A stretch of DNA of 64,000 bases from an uncultured Acetatifactor sp. (GTDB lineage: Bacteria > Bacillota > Clostridia > Lachnospirales > Lachnospiraceae). A model generated the notes under the pieces. It did no database searches. It was given only the letters and a program-made list of their open reading frames with translations, and was not told the DNA's origin. The translations under genes were made by a program, and so were the position numbers. The stretch covers positions 251,444 to 315,443 of the forward strand of contig CAKSAN010000002.1 of NCBI GenBank assembly GCA_934436435.1. Reading direction: 5' to 3'. This document shows positions 62,520 through 64,000 of the stretch, piece after piece. Numbering within the stretch: position 1 is the first letter of the stretch; the number at the start of each line of letters is the position of its first letter.

Positions 62520-63518
62520 TTATTTCTCCAAATCAATCGTCTTCAACAATTCTCGAATCTGTTCCACACTCAGCCACTCGGTATTATTCCCGGAACTGTA
62601 AGAGAAGCCTTCCGCTACTCTCTTGCCGGTAGGAACGGCACGCTTGGACTCGCTCCATACCATCTGGGGATATACGATGAAATGCTTGTCGTATTCGTAA
62701 GTATTCAGGGAATCTTCCACGGTTACCATGATCTCATGCAGCTTCTCGCCCTCGCGGATTCCGACTTCCGGCATCTCACAGCCGGGCAGCATTGCCTGTG
62801 CCAAATCTGTAATCTTGAAGGAAGGAATCTTGGAGATGAAAGTCTCGCCGCCCTTGGATTCTTCCAGAGCCTTGATCACCAGTTCCACACCCTGCTGCAG
62901 GCTGATCCAGAAACGGGTCATGCGGTAATCGGTGATGGGAAGCTCGGTACCGCCGTTCTTAATAATGTTGTGGAAGAACGGAATAACGGATCCACGGCTT
63001 CCGGCCACGTTGCCGTAACGAACGATGGAAAAGCAGATATCCTTGCTTCCGGCATAGGCGTTGGCGGCGATGAACAGCTTATCGGATACCAGTTTGGTAC
63101 CGCCATACAGGTTTACCGGATTCACAGCCTTGTCTGTAGACAGAGCAACGACTTTCTTAACACCGGTATCCAGTGCGGCATCAATAACATTCTGCGCACC
63201 GTGGATATTGGTTTTGATGGCCTCCGCGGGATTGTACTCGCAGGCGGGGACCTGCTTCAAAGCAGCGGCATGAATGACATAATCTACACCTTCCAATGCC
63301 CTGGTCAGACGCTCCTTGTCTCTGACATCACCGATGAAGAAACGAAGCTTACCGGCATACTGTTTAAATTCATTCTGCATAATGAACTGCTTAAACTCAT
63401 CACGGGAATAAATGATGATCTTCTTGGGATTGTAGTGGTCCAGTACATATTTGGTAAACGCTTTACCAAAGCTGCCGGTACCACCTGTGATCAAAATGGA
63501 TTTATCATCTAATAACAT
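62520..63518 (-). CDS. pseB: UDP-N-acetylglucosamine 4,6-dehydratase (inverting)
   Basis: PseB/FlaA1-type enzyme: forms UDP-4-keto-6-deoxy-L-IdoNAc from UDP-GlcNAc, the first step towards pseudaminic acid or related sugars. 332 residues. It has SILITGGTGSFGKAFTKYVL, IIYSRDEFKQFIMQNEF and GDVRDKERL. ALSTDKAVNPVNLYGGTKLV carries the catalytic Y-x-x-x-K; Tyr is present, unlike the Met version at 18606-20468. The start is set at 63518, because GTGAGG lies just upstream on the - strand and because the longer frame to 63557 would run into the promoter. Stand-alone in this window; further pathway genes may lie outside it. G+C-rich compared with its neighbours. Confidence 0.9.
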   Translation of the reverse strand: MLLDDKSILITGGTGSFGKAFTKYVLDHYNPKKIIIYSRDEFKQFIMQNEFKQYAGKLRFFIGDVRDKERLTRALEGVDYVIHAAALKQVPACEYNPAEAIKTNIHGAQNVIDAALDTGVKKVVALSTDKAVNPVNLYGGTKLVSDKLFIAANAYAGSKDICFSIVRYGNVAGSRGSVIPFFHNIIKNGGTELPITDYRMTRFWISLQQGVELVIKALEESKGGETFISKIPSFKITDLAQAMLPGCEMPEVGIREGEKLHEIMVTVEDSLNTYEYDKHFIVYPQMVWSESKRAVPTGKRVAEGFSYSSGNNTEWLSVEQIRELLKTIDLEK

Positions 63519-63552
63519 AACGTCCTCACTTTCAAACTCAAAATTCCTAATC

Positions 63553-63581
63553 ATCATAACATATTATATGGAAAAACGCAA
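63553..63581 (-). promoter_or_regulatory. Promoter of pseB
   Basis: On the - strand, TTGCGT (63576-63581), 17-nt spacer and TATGAT (63553-63558) with an extended TG. An overlapping alternative is TTGCGT (63587-63592), 18-nt spacer and TATAAT (63563-63568). Both lie 35-50 nt before ATG 63518. Confidence 0.55.
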
Positions 63582-63592
63582 TTCTTACGCAA

Positions 63593-64000
63593 CTTATATG
63601 CCTGACAAAAATAAAGACATTGATTGCTTACAGGAGCTGTACAAAATGCGCATATGAGATTGTATTCGCCAATATTCTCACTGAAAGACGAATTACCAGA
63701 GTGGTAGTATAACTAAATTTTTTCTGACATTATCTTTCATGTTCGATTTTGTAATATACGATAGAAAAATGATTATCAAATAAAGCCTTTTCTATTTTGT
63801 CGGCTTCAGCTAATTGAGATATTGTAACCACTTCATAGCAGGTATCTTTTTCCTTTCACCTCCGTCTGCAATAATAGTCTCATACTATACACAGTCAAAA
63901 AAGTTCATTACTTATTTTTTTGACCGTAAACGCTCCATAGTAAGTACCTTGACAATCTTAAGCCACTTTCGTGGCCTGTTGTAAATTTTATTTTCGAATG
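63593..64000. other. Right edge without a convincing gene
   Basis: About 400 A+T-rich nt. On the - strand a 42-codon open stretch (63730-63855) reads EVVTISQLAEADKIEKALFD near its middle, with only a GTG (63831) as possible start, and may be a gene fragment. A GGAGGTG-like site lies just upstream but is not in register with it. A 9-bp A/T inverted repeat (63894-63902 with 63916-63924) and a short GCCAC/GTGGC hairpin near 63965 are too weak to call. Confidence 0.4.

Noticed and set aside
62682..63512. 276-codon open frame on the + strand
   Set aside because: Antisense shadow of pseB, which has all catalytic motifs, a promoter and a terminator.

Overview
The window looks like a chromosomal surface-polysaccharide locus of a Gram-positive anaerobe, most likely a Lachnospiraceae-type member of the Clostridia. 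The signs are strong Shine-Dalgarno sites, some TTG/GTG starts, lipobox lipoproteins, EpsG-type and FlaA1/PseB-type proteins, an exported glucosaminidase and Gram-positive style secreted proteins. The organism is inferred from gene content only. Nearly everything from 91 to 58950 is on the + strand, with many ATGA-type overlaps. No rRNA, tRNA, CRISPR array or intact insertion sequence was seen.

Region A (1-21.9 kb, visibly G+C-richer) is a Wzy-type assembly module. It has a strong promoter at 17-45, two overlapping DUF6077-like membrane proteins, a large WbaP-like initiating sugar transferase, a Wzz-like co-polymerase, an EpsG-type polymerase and several GT2/GT4 transferases. An exported block follows: a glucosaminidase (11278-13377) and a lipoprotein with a Ser-Asp tail (13449-15350). 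Next come a DUF6056-like membrane protein, an O-antigen ligase/polymerase-like protein, a PglF-like 4,6-dehydratase, a PglC-like initiating transferase and a reductase. Together these last three could make and load a 6-deoxy-HexNAc initiating sugar.

Region B (22.0-24.04 kb) is a self-contained cassette with its own promoter, an AAA ATPase, a PD-(D/E)XK/RecB-like nuclease and a terminator. It is a candidate defence module dropped into the polysaccharide operon.

Region C (24-47.8 kb, much of it A+T-rich) starts with GT2/GT4 enzymes and then an ABC-transporter export module: two tandem non-identical Wzm permeases, Wzt with a C-terminal sugar-binding domain, a coiled-coil FkbM methyltransferase and a double GT4. 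A sugar-activation/decoration block follows: acyltransferase, Dpm1-like GT2, SDR epimerase, nucleotidyltransferase, flippase-kinase fusion, HAD phosphatase, GtrA and a GT-C-like protein. The region ends with a secreted papain-like protease carrying four nearly identical 471-bp ricin-lectin repeats and a second acyltransferase.

Region D (47.9-58.95 kb) holds gmd, rmd and manC, which together give GDP-D-rhamnose from mannose-1-phosphate, with an AraC-type regulator between rmd and manC and a GT-C-like membrane protein. A second exported block follows: a lipoprotein, an M6-like metalloprotease and a membrane-anchored Ser-Asp tail protein. This block mirrors the one in region A. The glucosaminidase and the metalloprotease share an unusual C-terminal module, and the two Ser-Asp proteins share a short motif and a W-T-x-x-(V/L)-L terminus.

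Region E (58.97-64 kb) runs on the - strand apart from gene remnants. It has a Septu-like ATPase/HNH pair, decayed ASCH-type genes on the + strand, pseB with its own promoter and terminator, and a largely featureless right edge.
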